Below are positions 1 through 11,004 of a stretch of 64,000 nt of DNA, one piece after another. The stretch's first letter is position 1. The number at the start of each line of letters is the position of its first letter. Position numbers and translations under genes: made by a program. Under the pieces are notes generated by a model that had not been told where the DNA came from, did no database searches, and was given only the letters and a program-made list of their open reading frames with translations. This DNA comes from Aphidius gifuensis (lineage: Eukaryota > Arthropoda > Insecta > Hymenoptera > Braconidae): the NCBI RefSeq assembly GCF_014905175.1, contig NC_057791.1, forward strand, positions 12,280,177 to 12,344,176. Reading direction: 5' to 3'.

Positions 1-979
1 GAGACATCGATTATTGAAAATTAAAAATATCGATATATTTATAAGATGACGAGTAGTAACTAGAAAAAACTAGATTCCATAGTTATATTCCAACTTGAAT
101 AAAAGGATATAACTTCCGTTTTTTATGAAATAATGTAAAAGCCAACTGGCAAGAGTTTATGATGGTGAAGCTGCCCCTTCCACATTTCTTTTCATAAGAG
201 CCCACCAGAGTGAGTGAGTGAGAGCTATGCTTCTCCACTATAAATTCTTGCCAGTCGGCCTTTATCTGATGAAAAGATGCAGCTAAGGAAGCAATTATGC
301 TGGTAAAATAACGTAGATATTGTCCCTGGTAGAAAGAATCTCTCCAGATTTTCTCCGGATTTCTCATGATTTCTCCGGACTTACTCCCGATTTTCTACGT
401 AATTGAGACTTTCGGAGATATTTATGGAGTAATCTCCAGACTATTTCTATAATATCTTCGCATTTTTTCCGGAATTTTCGCTTTAAAAACAAACACAAAA
501 AATCGGAAAAATCAATAAAGAAACTAGAAGTAAGAGTTTACCTACGAAAAATGGAAAAGAAATTTTGTCTGAAAAAATCCGGAGAAAATCTGGAAAAACT
601 CTGGAATAATATCTCCGGAAGTCTCAATTGCGTAAAAAATCCGGAGAGATTATTTCTACCAGGGGTGTGTTTGGCTATAATTAAGACTAAGTAAAAAATC
701 TAGCGGCTAGGTGAAAAACCCAGGTGAGGAAAAAATGTAGCTAAAGAAAAGAACGTAGCGGGTAAAATAATGTAGATATTGTATGTTTAGCTATAATTAA
801 GGCTAAATAAGAGATATAGCGAAGGTCAAGATATAGCTGAGAAAAGATCTAGCGGCTATAAGCAAAACATTTTTCTTTATCCAAGTTGGAATATGACTTT
901 GGAATCTAGTTTTTTCTAGTTACAACTCGTCATCTTATAAATATATCGATATTTTTAATTTTAAATAATCGATGTCTCG
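1..979. mobile_element. Foldback/TIR element with about 100-bp inverted ends
   Basis: The first ~100 bases (gagacatcgattatt...) reappear as the reverse complement at about 880-978 (...aataatcgatgtctc), including the shared block around 'ctagaaaaaactagattcca'. This is a DNA-transposon-like or foldback structure with no transposase inside. Because the left end coincides with the window edge, the true element may extend outside. It carries a second inverted-repeat element nested inside (about 324-664). The open frame on the minus strand at 83-367 is only a by-product of the repeat. Confidence 0.75.
324..664. mobile_element. Nested small TIR element (MITE)
   Basis: CCCTGGTAGAAAGAATCTCT near 324 is matched in inverse at about 645-664 (agagattatttctaccaggg), and the interior is built of mirrored 'tccggagaaaatc' type sequence. 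The flanks 'gtaaaataacgtagatattgt' (left) and 'ggtaaaataatgtagatattgtatgtttagct' (near 749-790) look like the same host sequence duplicated, which marks it as an insertion into the outer element. No coding capacity. Confidence 0.65.
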
Positions 980-1460
980 AAAATGGATAGAGATATTAAA
1001 TTTTTATCATCACTATTGTTTTTTCTCCGTAAAAAATCTTACTAGAATCATTATTAATACTGATTTTTTTTAAATTTATAATTATTTATAAATATCAAAT
1101 CAATGAAAAGTTAGTAATATATTTCGATATATTTTACCTTCAAAGCTCAGTATCTCGAAAACTGTTGAAGGTACGATATTTCTGTTTGAACCACAATATT
1201 CCTCGTAAAAAATACTAATAAAAGCGATTCTAAATTTTTTTTTTGTTACTAAACTATTTATCTACTAAAAAAATGACGAAAAAAAAATTCAATATCATGT
1301 TTCTTCGATACCTCGAAAAGTATTCGAGATATTGAAGTTCGTTTGCGACCAATATTTTTTGCTTGCAATGACGTTCTAATATTACTTATAAAATCTTGTC
1401 TCTATGAATATCGTAATCTTGCTAAAAATCCCGAAATCGAAAATAGAAAAAGCTTTTGCG
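980..1460. repeat. Degenerate tandem repeat, about 175-bp spacing
   Basis: Three weak copies of a unit containing 'tctcgaaaa...gatatt...tcgtaaaaaat' begin near 973, 1150 and 1308. They continue from the right end of the preceding TIR element, so they may belong to it. No gene seen. Confidence 0.4.
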
Positions 1461-2230
1461 GCACGGGTTAATGTTGAGTAAAAATTCTGAAAATTTAAGA
1501 GAATTTTTTTTTATATATTTCTAACCAAATGAGGGGGTGAGAGTGATCAAATTCCACCATAGCCTTTTTAAGGACCACCCTAATATATAATATATTTTTT
1601 CAAATATAAGTCAAAGTAAAATATAAATGTCAATATAAAATAATTTATTTTGAGTGCTTAAAAATAAATAATAATAGATGAAATAATATAAAAAATAATA
1701 ATCTAATATTATAAATATTATATATTTTGATATGATATACATAAATATAATATTTTTTATTATTTAATATGTACATTTATATTCTTTAAAATATGTAGTA
1801 GAGTAAAATAGAGTAAATATAAAGGTCAATATATAATATAGTATAAGAAATTCAATAATAAATGATGAGATAACAAAAATAAATAATAATATAATAAAAT
1901 AAATACTATATTTTGATACAAAATACATCTATGCATATTGTATGTTATAAATATAATATTTTTTTTTATCAATTATTCATTATTTTTATTTATTTTCTTC
2001 AAATATAAGTCATAATTAGTAACTTTTTGCTTATAAAATAAATAACCGTATAGAAAATAAATTCGATATATATGTCAATATATAAAAGTCAAACTTTATA
2101 TTAAATAGTAATCTCAATTAAAATTAATTAATTAATTAATAAACTAATTATTAAATTGGTATTTTAATTAATAAGTCAATTAATGAAGTATAAATATTTG
2201 ATATTAATCAATAATATCTTAATAATACTA
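1461..2230. other. AT-rich, low-complexity intergenic DNA
   Basis: Almost pure A/T with short runs of 'ataat', 'taaat' and 'aattaatt'. No open frame, RNA or structured repeat could be supported. Confidence 0.7.
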
Positions 2231-2235
2231 AAAAG

Positions 2236-2340
2236 TCGTGCTACACCGGGTAGACTCGGTTAGATTCGGGCATGCTTGATCGATGGTTGGTGGAATTACG
2301 AATCGTGCTGCACCGGATAGACTCGGTTGAATTCGGTCTC
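2236..2340. repeat. Direct repeat, 'tcgtgcTrcaccggrtagactcggtt'
   Basis: The block beginning at about 2236 recurs at about 2302 with few differences. It abuts a GC-richer stretch to about 2530 with several 'cgaactcgg' motifs. Open frames here on both strands overlap one another and match no family I recognise. Confidence 0.5.
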
Positions 2341-2689
2341 CGGAAAAAAGCGAACTGGCAAAGTGGAGGGGACACGGTAGGGGAAACGATTGGAACGAAC
2401 TCGGATTTTTTTTTGGGAACGAACTCGGATGAACGTGCCCCGCCCCCCAAAATTAATCCGGGCATTTCGGGGAAGCGGGAACGAACTCGGCAATTGCCAT
2501 CGGAATGTATACTTAAACTGGATCCGAATTTATATTTAAACCGGATCCGAATTTTGTTTTAAAAAAATGTTGATTCAAAAAAAAAAATATATGCTTTTTT
2601 TAATTATTTTTTTTAACAATCATTATTAAATTTAATTCTAATTAATTTTTTTTTTTTTCTTCAAAAACTTCTAAGTTGGATCCGTTTCA

Positions 2690-3060
2690 AATCAGGGAAA
2701 GCCGGATCCAGTTAGCCTTAGCCAAACCTGACTGAACTCGGAGATAACTTTAAAAAAAAATAAAGTCCGATTAAAGTCCGGCAATCTGGATCCGATTTGG
2801 ATCAAGAAAGAGTAAGGAAAGCCGGATCCGGTTAGCCTTAGCCAAACCTCACTGAACCCGGAGATAACTTTGAAAAAAAAAATAAAGTCCGATTAAAGTC
2901 GGGCAACACGGATCTGATTTGGATCGGGAAAGAGTAAGGAAAGCCGGATCCGGTTAGCTTCAGCCATAACGGATCCGAAAAGGGTCAGGAAACCCAGATC
3001 CGGATTACCTTAGCCATACTGGATCCGATTCGGATCAGGATCCGGCCAAGCCGGATTCAA
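2690..3060. repeat. GGATCC-rich tandem repeat, about 120-bp unit
   Basis: Units of the form 'gccggatccggttagccttagcc ... cggagataacttt ... aaagtccg' recur about every 120 bp (near 2699, 2819 and 2940), followed by shorter partial copies. BamHI-type GGATCC sites and 'ggatccgatttggatc' palindromes are strongly clustered. No coding function is apparent. Confidence 0.6.
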
Positions 3061-3136
3061 TTTCCACTCGGGATAATCGCTATATATAAATTTTATATAA
3101 TTCAATACACGGATTTGCCCAATTTTTTATGTAATA

Positions 3137-3747
3137 TACAGTGTCCCATTTTAATTTATCAATGGATTTTTTTCGAAAAATATGGCTTGAATTGTAAAAT
3201 GTTTCAAGTAAAAGTTGTAGGGTTTAGAGGGGGACATAGAAAAAAAAAAAAAAAAAAATTCGAAGAATCCAAAATGGCGAAGTTTCCGGTATAAACATAG
3301 TTTATTTGAATTGATACTGCATTTTTTTTTTTGCACCAAAACGTTTTCTACATCAAAACTAACGCTTTTTATTTGAAAAATTTTTCGATAAAATCACTTT
3401 TTTTTGGGTCGATTTTATCTGTTTATGGATTTTCCTGAAAAAATATGGCTTTAATTAGAAAATGATATTGAGAAAAGTTGTAGCGCTCAAAAAAACAAAA
3501 CAAAACAAAAAAAAAAAATTTCAAAAAAAATTCAAAATGGCGGAGTTAGAAGCATTAACAAATTTTTGAAAAAAAAATCGATTTTTCCCGAAAATTTTAT
3601 TTGGAAAAAGTGTTAATCTTGATGTGAACAATTTTTTGATAAAAAAAAATTACACCTAGCCTTGAAGAAAAAAATGTTCATACCGGAAACTCCGTCATTT
3701 TGGAATTAAAAAGAATCCATTGATAAATTAAAATGGGACACTCTGTA
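3137..3747. mobile_element. TIR/foldback element, copy 1 (tgtcccattttaattta ends)
   Basis: The ends are 'acagtgtcccattttaattt' and the inverse 'aaattaaaatgggacactct', flanked by TA on both sides. The left part matches the left arm of the copy at 3763-4727 almost base for base, including the motif 'aaaatggcggagttt'. The right arm is shortened. It is non-coding; the open frames inside come from poly-A/T runs and the arms. Family assignment (possibly a TA-inserting element) is inferred from the flanks alone. Confidence 0.7.
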
Positions 3748-3762
3748 TATATCGTTGTTATA

Positions 3763-4727
3763 TACCGGGTGTCCCATTTTAATTTATCAACGGATTTTTC
3801 TCGAAAAATAAAGCTTAAATTGTAAAATGTTTCAAGTAAAAGTTGTAGGGTTTAAAAGGGGACATAGAAAAAAAAAAAAAAAAAAAATTCGAAAAAACCA
3901 AAATGGCGGAGTTTCCGGTATAAACATAGATTTTTTAAATAGATACTGCATTTTTTTTTTGCACCAAAACGTTTTCTACATCAAAACTAACACTTTTTAT
4001 TTGAAAAATTTTTCGATAAAATCACTTTTTTTTCGGCCCGATTTTCTCTGTTTATGGATTTTTCTGAAAAAATATGGCTTTAATTAAAAAATGATATTTA
4101 GAAAAGTTGTAGCGCACAGAAAGACGAAAACAAAAAAAAAAAAAAACTTCCGAAAAAAAATCAAAATGGCGGAGTTAGAAGCATAAACAAAGTTTTGAAA
4201 AAAAATCGATTTTTCCGGAAAATTTTATTCAGAAAAAGTGTTAGCCTTGATGTGGATAATTTTTTAATAAAAAAAAATTACACCTAACCTCGAAAAAAAA
4301 AATGTTCATACCGGAAACTCTGCCATTTTTAAATTAAATTTTTTTTTTTTTTTTTTCTTGTTTTTGTTTTTTTGAGCACTACAACTTTTCTGAACAACAT
4401 TTTTCAATTGAAGCCATATTTTTTCAGAAAAATCCATAAACAGAGAAAATCGGGCCGAAAAAAAAAGTGATTTTATCGAAAAATTTTTCGAATAAAAAGT
4501 GTTAGTTTTGATGTAGAAAACGTTTTGGTGCAAAAAAAAAATGCAGTATCCATTTAAAAAAACTATGTTTATACCGGAAACTCCGCCATTTCGGATTTTT
4601 CGAATTTTTTTTTTTTTTTTTTTTTCGTCCCCCTCCAAACCCTACAACTTTTACTTAAAACATTTTACAATTTAAGCTTTATTTTTCGAAAAAAATCCAT
4701 TGATAAATTAAAATGGGACACTCGGTA
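3763..4727. mobile_element. Long palindromic (foldback) element, copy 2
   Basis: The left arm (3763 to about 4140) is repeated in inverse at about 4340-4727. The paired landmarks are the terminal 'ggtgtcccattttaattta', 'gtagggttt', 'ccggtataaaca', 'gcaccaaaacgttttctaca' and 'ataaacagagaaaatcgggcc'. The arms are about 380 bp with a spacer of roughly 200 bp, so transcripts would form a very long hairpin. TA lies at both outer edges. There is no transposase. Confidence 0.8.
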
Positions 4728-5587
4728 TAATTATTATATATTTTTTTTCCGTGTGGAATAATGTCAAATAATAAAATGAAGATAGTGGACCTCTTCTCCA
4801 ATTTCCAATCAGTTAATCAGTTATACGAGTACAGACCACTTTGTAGCGTATGTGAACGAAATTTCAACCTTTTCCAGCTTGTGAAAATAGTGTCGCGACT
4901 TGAGGTGTAGGTTTAGCAATAATTAGATAGTTTTCATATCGATCCCGGTTAGGAAATAAATTCATAGAAAATCATAGGGCTATCGCAAATATATAAAATT
5001 GTCAATATAAAATACAGAATCGTTTTTTTTTTTTGCAAGTTTTAAAGCCGTTTTTTTGAAGACAATGCAGGAAGATCATTTTTCTATGAAGCCAATTGTT
5101 CTTTAGTTTTAGAAAGACTTCGAAAGACGATCGTGCGAGAGACAAAGGACTACCCCAGTCAAAAATTTTCGTCCTGCTTAGTTTTTTGCGTTCCGTTGAG
5201 GCCTAACATTGTTTTTGTTCATTCATTCAAATGTTTTTAATATTTTAGTCTAATATTTATATTTTATTTATTTCATTTTATTTAATATTAATCACTAACC
5301 AAATAGCCAAGCTTCTTGTTGTTGATAATTAAAGAATTCGTAAAGTTAAAAATAGACGTAGTGTCAATCGCCAGGCGATTATTATTATTATTATTATTAT
5401 TATTTTTCACAGTGATCCACCGTGAACTGAAACCACACATACATCATTATGTAGTAGTAGTATAACACCAATTATTATTATGACATAGCCATATAGAGAT
5501 CCAGCGTGATCGTATGTCATTGGAAATCCAGACAGAATTTTACCAGGACTTTACTTCTGATACATAGAGAACCTACAAGATATCCAG
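4728..5587. repeat. Dispersed repeat also present near 13.8-14.15 kb; (ATT)n microsatellite
   Basis: Sequence around 4786-5130 ('...gtagcgtatgtgaacgaaatttcaac...gtcaatataaaatac...gaaagacttcgaaagacgat') has a diverged direct copy at about 13838-14120. Both copies lie upstream of a CCCAGGTAGGA element. A pure ATT microsatellite sits at about 5379-5404. No gene is supported. Confidence 0.6.
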
Positions 5588-6889
5588 CCCAGGTAGGAGT
5601 TCTCGGGCTTGAACAACTGTGCCAGGCTTGTGCGAGGGTCGTGTATCGAGCCTGGGGAGCACAGGCTTGACACAAGTTTGTGCCCATTGTTTTCTCCGGC
5701 CTTACACGAGCCTCGTTAACACAGGCTTGACACAAGACTGTCCCCGTTGTCTTTAACCGGCCTCACACGAGCCTCGTTAACACAGGCTTGACACAAGACT
5801 GTCCCCGTTGTCTTTAACCGGCCTCACACAAGCCTCAATAATTCAAGCCGGTGTCAAGCCTGTGTTTTTTGTTTTCCCCGGCCTCACACGAGCCTCGTTA
5901 ACACAGGCTTGACACAAGACTGTCCCCGTTGTCTTTAACCGGCCTCACACAGGCCTCAATAATTCAAGCCGGTGTCAAGCCTGTGTTTTTTGTTTTCCCC
6001 GGCCTCACACGAGCCTCGTTAACACAGGCTTGACACAAGACTGTCCCCGTTGTCTTTACCCGGCCTCACACAGGCCTCAATAACTCAAGCCGGTGTCAAG
6101 CCTGTGTTTTTTGTTTTCCCCGGCCTCACACGAGCCTTGTTAACACAGACTTGACACAAGACTGTCCCCGTTGTTTTCAACCGGCCTCACACAGGCCTCA
6201 ATAGTCCAAGCCGGTGTCAAGCGTGTTTTTTTTGTTTTCCCCGGCCTCACACTAGCCTTGTGTCAAGCCCGTTTTACCAAGCCTCACACGGGACTTGACT
6301 TGTGCATATATTCAATTAAAAAAAAAAAAATTAATTAATTAGATCTATAAATTGTAAATAGACATTTTAAATAAAAATTATTAGGTTTTGACTATCGTGC
6401 CAGGCTTTTACAAGGACTGTGTATTGACTCTCGAATAAATTTATTCATATAAAAAATTTTGACTGACTCTTTCATGAATTCCCCGTGGTCGACTTGATAG
6501 AGCATTGGAGTTCCACGTGAGAGACCTAGGATCGATCCCCCGTTACGCCGTTTATTTTCGTTCATATAATCATCGTTAATTCAAATTGTATCGCGTAAAA
6601 AATAATAATGTCAAATTAATAAATTAATAATAATTGTTTATTTATATTTTTTTATAATTTTTTTTGCAAGCCGGTGTCAAGCCTGGGAACACAAGACTGT
6701 GTCAAGCCTGAGAACACAAGACTGTGTCAAGCCTGGGAACACAAGCCTGTGCCAAGCCTGATACACTAGTCCGACACCAGTAAATACATCGTGAACATTC
6801 CAGACTTGACACAGGCTTGTGTCACAGGCCTGACACAGGCCCGAGAGCCGGGTAATCAGGCTTGTCCCCGTCGTCACTTCCTACCTGGG
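5588..6889 (+). mobile_element. CCCAGGTAGGA-ended tRNA-bearing element, copy 1
   Basis: Ends CCCAGGTAGGA / TCCTACCTGGG, with AG repeated directly at 5586-5587 and 6890-6891. The left block (to about 6300) is a tandem array with units of 121 bp (starts near 5776, 5897, 6018, 6139), dominated by the near-palindrome 'ggcttgtgtcaagcc'. Then follow an AT-rich spacer, a tRNA-like segment (6481-6550), another AT spacer and a short right block of the same motif. No protein is encoded, so mobilisation must be in trans if it was ever a transposon. The superfamily is unknown to me; 2-bp duplications and subterminal repeats would be compatible with an EnSpm/CACTA relative (inference). Confidence 0.8.
6481..6550 (+). 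tRNA. tRNA-like segment inside element copy 1 (probably non-functional)
   Basis: An A-box-like 'tggtcgacttgatagagcat' and a B-box-like 'ggatcgatccc' occur at tRNA spacing, with a tRNA-like order 'AGAGCATTGG ... AGACC'. The anticodon stem and acceptor stem do not pair convincingly, so I call it tRNA-derived rather than a gene. An anticodon loop reading of TCC is possible but weak. It is nearly identical to 15217-15287 and similar to the inverse of 18493-18562. Confidence 0.5.
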
Positions 6890-6891
6890 AG

Positions 6892-7410
6892 ACAATATAT
6901 CCGAATCATTAGGGAACCATAGATAGCCAGTCAAGAGGAGGTAGGGGTCATGATGTTGTTTACATGTTAATTTATTAAGAATTAATTTTGCCAAAGAAAT
7001 GGACATCTAGACAACATCCTTTCCTTAGCTAATATTTTTTCCATAGCTCTTTATTAATTTAAATGCCTACATGTTAATTTCTTTGGCTAAATTAATTCTG
7101 TATAAATTAACATGTGGCAACTTCCTTTCCTTAGCTAATATTTTTCCCATAGCTCTTTATTTATTCAAATTAATAAAAAGCTATAAGAAAAATAGTAACT
7201 AATAGGAAAGGATGTTGTTTACATGTTATTTTATTACGAAATAATTTAGCCATATAGAAATTAACATATAGGCAACATCTTTTCCTTAGCTAAAATTTTT
7301 CCCATAACTTTTCAATTATCTAAACAAGCAAAAAGCTATTCCTTTATTTATTTAGGTAAATAAATTTATTAACAATAATACGCTTATTTACGAATATACG
7401 AATTCGTCCA
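6892..7410. repeat. Inverted/dispersed repeat with 'caacatcctttccttagcta' motif
   Basis: 'gatgttgtttacatgttaatttatta' and 'ctttccttagctaatatttttcccatagct' occur repeatedly in both orientations (near 6951, 7012, 7122, 7201 and 7276). The span of about 7014-7220 forms an inverted repeat ending in 'aaaggatgttgt'. It is MITE-like, non-coding. Related 'ctttccttagcta' text recurs near 53001. Confidence 0.55.
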
Positions 7411-8212
7411 TACACTCAGAGAAGGATAAGTTAACAGTTAACATACCAATATGTTTACATCAAACATACAAAAGTTTAATGTTAAGATATATATATTAAC
7501 AATAAATATAGATATCTTAACTGTTAACATACGTATGTTTATAGTTAACATACGTATCTTTACGCGGCCAAATATTTTGATGCGCCAGTCTGCTTCTTGT
7601 CATCTTTTTTTTTTGACATTATATTGTGATACTATTCTAATTGTAATATAATATAATATGTACTCGTGTTGTCATAAATTTATTTAAATTTAGTTTTTTT
7701 GTAAATTCATTCTTAATTTTACATTCAATTTTCATATTTACATACGTAAATGTCTTCAACTATCAGCCTAACCTTCAAATTGTGTCAATTACAGATATCT
7801 TAATAGTTAACATACGCATATTAACTATTAAGATACGTATGTTTAATGTTAATATATATATCTTTGATGTAAACTTATCAGCCACCACCCATTTTAACAT
7901 GCACTGAAAAAACGTTCCCGCTGCAGGCACGGTCTATTGTACCGGTAATGGTAGACAGCTACAGTAGCAGGATGTCCATGTAAATCCACAGTAAGCACTC
8001 GTATATTCTCGGTAAACTGTACTGCTGTGAGAGCAGTACAAAGCACTGCTGTGGCAACTGAATGCGCACATCTGTATGCGCGGTCATATACGGTTTATGA
8101 CTTTGACATCACTTATAGGTTAGGATTAAAATTTAGAATTTTTTAAATGTTCAATTAAACATTTCTTTTAATGTTAAATTCGAAAATTTTTTTTCACGTT
8201 AAAAATTAAATT

Positions 8213-8335
8213 TTTTACATTTTTAATTTACCGTGTAATATTATTTTTATGCTATCATTATAGTTAATGCAATTTTTTCGTTTATTCAATAAGTTAATTT
8301 ATTATTATTACACGGTAAATTAAAAATGTAATTTT
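8213..8335. repeat. Inverted repeat 'ttacatttttaatttaccgtgtaata'
   Basis: 'ttacatttttaatttaccgt' near 8215 is matched inversely by 'acggtaaattaaaaatgtaa' near 8330, enclosing about 65 bp. A small hairpin or MITE nested in the CACTG-ended element. Confidence 0.6.
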
Positions 8336-8598
8336 TTTAATTCTATATTCAAATAAAATATATTTTTTTCATATTCTTTATTCATATTTTTTTATAATAT
8401 ACAAGATTTTAAAATCAGTTCATATTCAATAATAATAGTAATATATAATTATATTTATTAATAATTAATATTAATAATATACATATATACATCATTTAAT
8501 TTATCGAATGAGTCTTTACGTGTCATACAGCTATTCTTTGTACTGCTAATATGCCTGAACTCATCGACAGTAAAATATTCGGCTGCAGCAGCAGTACT

Positions 8599-8658
8599 GT
8601 ACTGCTGTGAGAGCAGTACAGAAAGTCCAAGTTGGGTGTACTGCTCTCACAGCAGTAC
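8599..8658. repeat. Perfect 22-bp-stem hairpin, GTACTGCTGTGAGAGCAGTAC
   Basis: GTACTGCTGTGAGAGCAGTA (8599 onward) is followed after a 16-nt loop by its complement, ending at 8658. Each arm is itself a mini-palindrome (GTACTGCT - GTGAG - AGCAGTAC). A further single copy of the arm lies at about 8019-8040 in the same element. Confidence 0.8.
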
Positions 8659-9009
8659 AGCGCTTCGCAGTCTACTTTGCTGCTACGGCAGCAGGAACGT
8701 ACCGTGCCAGCAGCGGGAACGTTTTTTCAGTGTGGCATATGTTAACATTAAACAGGATATGTTAACTGTTAACATATCCTTCTCCGTGTGTAAGTATCGG
8801 TAGCGTAGCTAGAGTCGGCATACTAGATATATTCTTAAAAAATATTACCCCGAGCCAAAATACGAGAATTGGTTTCTGCGTATGTTTTCACTGAGTTGCT
8901 ACATCTATGTTTATTGTTAATATATATATATATCTTAACATTAAACTTTTGTATGTTTAATGTAAACATATTGGTATGTTAACTGTTAACATATCCTTCT
9001 CTGAGTGTA

Positions 9010-9528
9010 GTAAAAAATATGAGCTGAGAAAAAAATACATGTAGTGCTAGCCCCCCGGTAGTGGTCGTTTAAGAACTAGACAAGTTGTGTCGTTTTACGA
9101 CAGTGTAATATCATAACAAAAAAAAAAATCTAATTAGATAATGTTAACTTCTAAAGAAAATTAACTTTGCTCCAATATTCTCCAAATAAACTCCAAAAGA
9201 ATCCATATAATAGTTTATTCTGATTTCATCAACCTGCGCTACATTTATATATCAAAAGTTGATGATCCAATAGAAATTTATTCTGGCTACAGTTAGCCAG
9301 GGAAACAATCGATAGGAAAACAATCGAAAATATTTTCATTATCAAAGGCACCATGCATCTGTATATAATCATTTTGGAGTAAATTTTTTTGTTATGCTCG
9401 AGTTACATAGTCTAATACTGGTAATACAAATTGTTTTGAATCTTTTTTTTTTTTTTGTATAAAAAATTTCATTTATTTTTCCTTGATCAACAGAAGCGGC
9501 CGCTTGCGGCCGCCCACAACTCTAGTAT
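9010..9528. other. Non-coding, with GC-rich double NotI palindrome at its end
   Basis: Mostly AT-rich unique-looking sequence. 'gtaatatcataacaaaaaaa' near 9105 is loosely mirrored by 'tttttttgttatgctcgag' near 9390. At 9496-9513 there is the palindrome GCGGCCGCTTGCGGCCGC, just before the next element. No gene seen. Confidence 0.5.
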
Positions 9529-11002
9529 CCCGTGTAGGAGAACACAACACGGCCAAGCATCGGCCGATGCTCGGCGAACATCGGCCAATAATCGGCAAAC
9601 ATTAATGGGCCTTTAATGCGCCAAGCCTGGAGCGTTACGGTAATTTAATATCAGCTGCCATTAATGGCCCAATAATGTTCGCCAAGATTGGCCCGATAAA
9701 TGGCCCATTAATGGCCCGTTAATGGCCCATTGATATACCAAGGGTAAGCCAAGAGTAGACCAACCATCAGCCATTATTGGCTTGCCATTAATGGGCCATT
9801 AATGCGCCAAGCCTGGAGCGTTACGGTAATTTAATATCGGCTGCCATGAATGGCCCAATGATGTTCCCCAAGAGTAAACCAAGTATGGCCCATTTATTAA
9901 TTCCATTGAAAAAAAAAAAAAAATATTTTTTTATATATTTTATTATTTATTATTTATTATTTAACAATCGGGCTTTTATTATACAAGCTATTAATAATCA
10001 ATTGAAGAAATTATCATTAAACACTATTGAGATTTGATTCTACCTGGACTTGAACTCGGGTCTTCCTGTGCGATATCCTGAAGCATTACCACTCGGCCAC
10101 GGCGGCTATAACGAAAGTCATAAATAAATTTTTGATTTGAATCAAATCAACAAAAGACCAACTCTTGGCCGCCCAAGAGTCAGCCGAAGCTTGGCCAGTG
10201 ATGGCAACCATGCGTTGGCCATTTAAGGATTAAAAAGATTGGCCGATGAATGGCAGACAAGCAACGGCCATTAATGTATGAGCCAAAGATTGGCCGATGA
10301 ATGGCAAACAAGCAACGGCCATTAAAAGTCTACCAAGACTTGGCCAATGAATGGCAACCAAGCAATGGCCATTAAAAGTCTACCAAGACTTGGCCGATGA
10401 TCGGTTACCAAGCAATGGCCATTAATGTATCAGCCAGAGGTTGGCCAATGATTGGCAAACAAGCAACGGCCATTAAAAGTCTACCAAGACTAGGCCGATG
10501 ATCGGCAACCAAGCAATGGCCATTAATGTATCAGCCAGAGATTGGCCAATGATTGGCAAACAAGCAATGGCCATTAAAAGTCTACCAAGACTTGGCCGAT
10601 GATCGGCAACCAAGCAATGGCCATTGATGTATCAGCCAGAGATCGGCCAATGATTGGCAACCAAGCAACGGCCATTGAACGTCCATCAAGGCTTGGCCGA
10701 TGATCGGCAACCAACGAATGGCCGTTAATGTATCAGCCAGGCTTGGCCCATGTATTGTTGCCAATTATCGGCCATTTAAGAATCAGCCAAGGCTCGGCCG
10801 ATGCATGGTTGGCAATCATTGGCCATCTAAGAGTCAGCCAAGGCTCGGCCATGAATCGGAACCATGAATTGGCAGTACAAGAATGGGCCAGTTGTTTGCC
10901 AATGATGAACCATGAATGGCCCATGCCTGGCTACCAATCATTGGGTGCCATTGATGGGCCAATGCATGGCCGTGTTGTGAGTCTTGGCGATTCCTACACG
11001 GG
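9529..11002 (-). mobile_element. CCCGTGTAGGA-ended tRNA-bearing element, copy 4
   Basis: Ends CCCGTGTAGGA / TCCTACACGGG, flanked by AT at 9527-9528 and 11003-11004. Both repeat blocks are made of 'ttggccgatgaatggcaa' / 'ggccattaatggcc' motifs; the larger block has a clear 50-51 bp period (attaaaagtc/attaatgtat at 10321, 10371, 10421, 10472...). Between the blocks lie AT spacers and a tRNA-like segment on the minus strand. It follows the same plan as the CCCAGGTAGGA elements but with a different internal repeat family. Strand is given by the tRNA-like part. Confidence 0.8.
10036..10107 (-). tRNA. tRNA-like segment inside element copy 4
   Basis: Read on the minus strand, 'cgtggccgagtggtaatgc' is a near-perfect A box with D-arm geometry, and 'gagttcaagtcc' is a good B box. 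The anticodon arm does not fold cleanly (cagga appears on both sides rather than pairing). Probably tRNA-derived and possibly a pol III promoter; not called as a functional tRNA. Confidence 0.5.
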
Positions 11003-11004
11003 AT

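Larger units (their letters stand above)
7902..8732. mobile_element. Nested element with CACTGAAAAAACG ends
   Basis: CACTGAAAAAACGTTCCCGC at the left is mirrored by GCGGGAACGTTTTTTCAGTG at the right. The dinucleotide TG flanks both ends (7900-7901, 8733-8734). CACTG termini with 2-3 bp duplications are typical of animal EnSpm/CACTA elements (established), so this is a plausible non-autonomous CACTA-type insertion into the TA element. It contains another inverted repeat (about 8213-8335) and the GTACTGCT hairpins. Confidence 0.65.
7413..9007. mobile_element. TIR element with TA target duplication
   Basis: Ends CACTCAGAGAAGGAT / ATCCTTCTCTGAGTG are flanked by TA at 7411-7412 and 9008-9009, as expected for Tc1/mariner-type insertion. 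Subterminal blocks (gttaacagttaacata, aacatacaaaagtttaatgtt) are mirrored at the right end. Internal copies of the subterminal motif near 7535, 7800-7860 and 8742-8790 suggest several rounds of nested insertion or duplication. No transposase is seen; a non-autonomous derivative. Confidence 0.75.

Noticed and set aside
83..367. 94-codon minus-strand open frame
   Set aside because: Lies across the inverted repeat of a mobile element and has no recognisable protein motif.
2241..2562. Three overlapping open frames on both strands
   Set aside because: All arise from the GC-richer repeat at 2236-2530; mutual overlap and no family similarity.
3827..4638. Lys/Phe-rich frames in the foldback
   Set aside because: Poly-A/T runs read through in mirror-image arms; the two 'proteins' are translations of the same repeat.
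5517..6877. Frames rich in 'RLDTSLCSQA' type repeats
   Set aside because: Translated CTTGTGTCAAG tandem repeats, also seen at 15381-15674 and 18878-19066; not genes.
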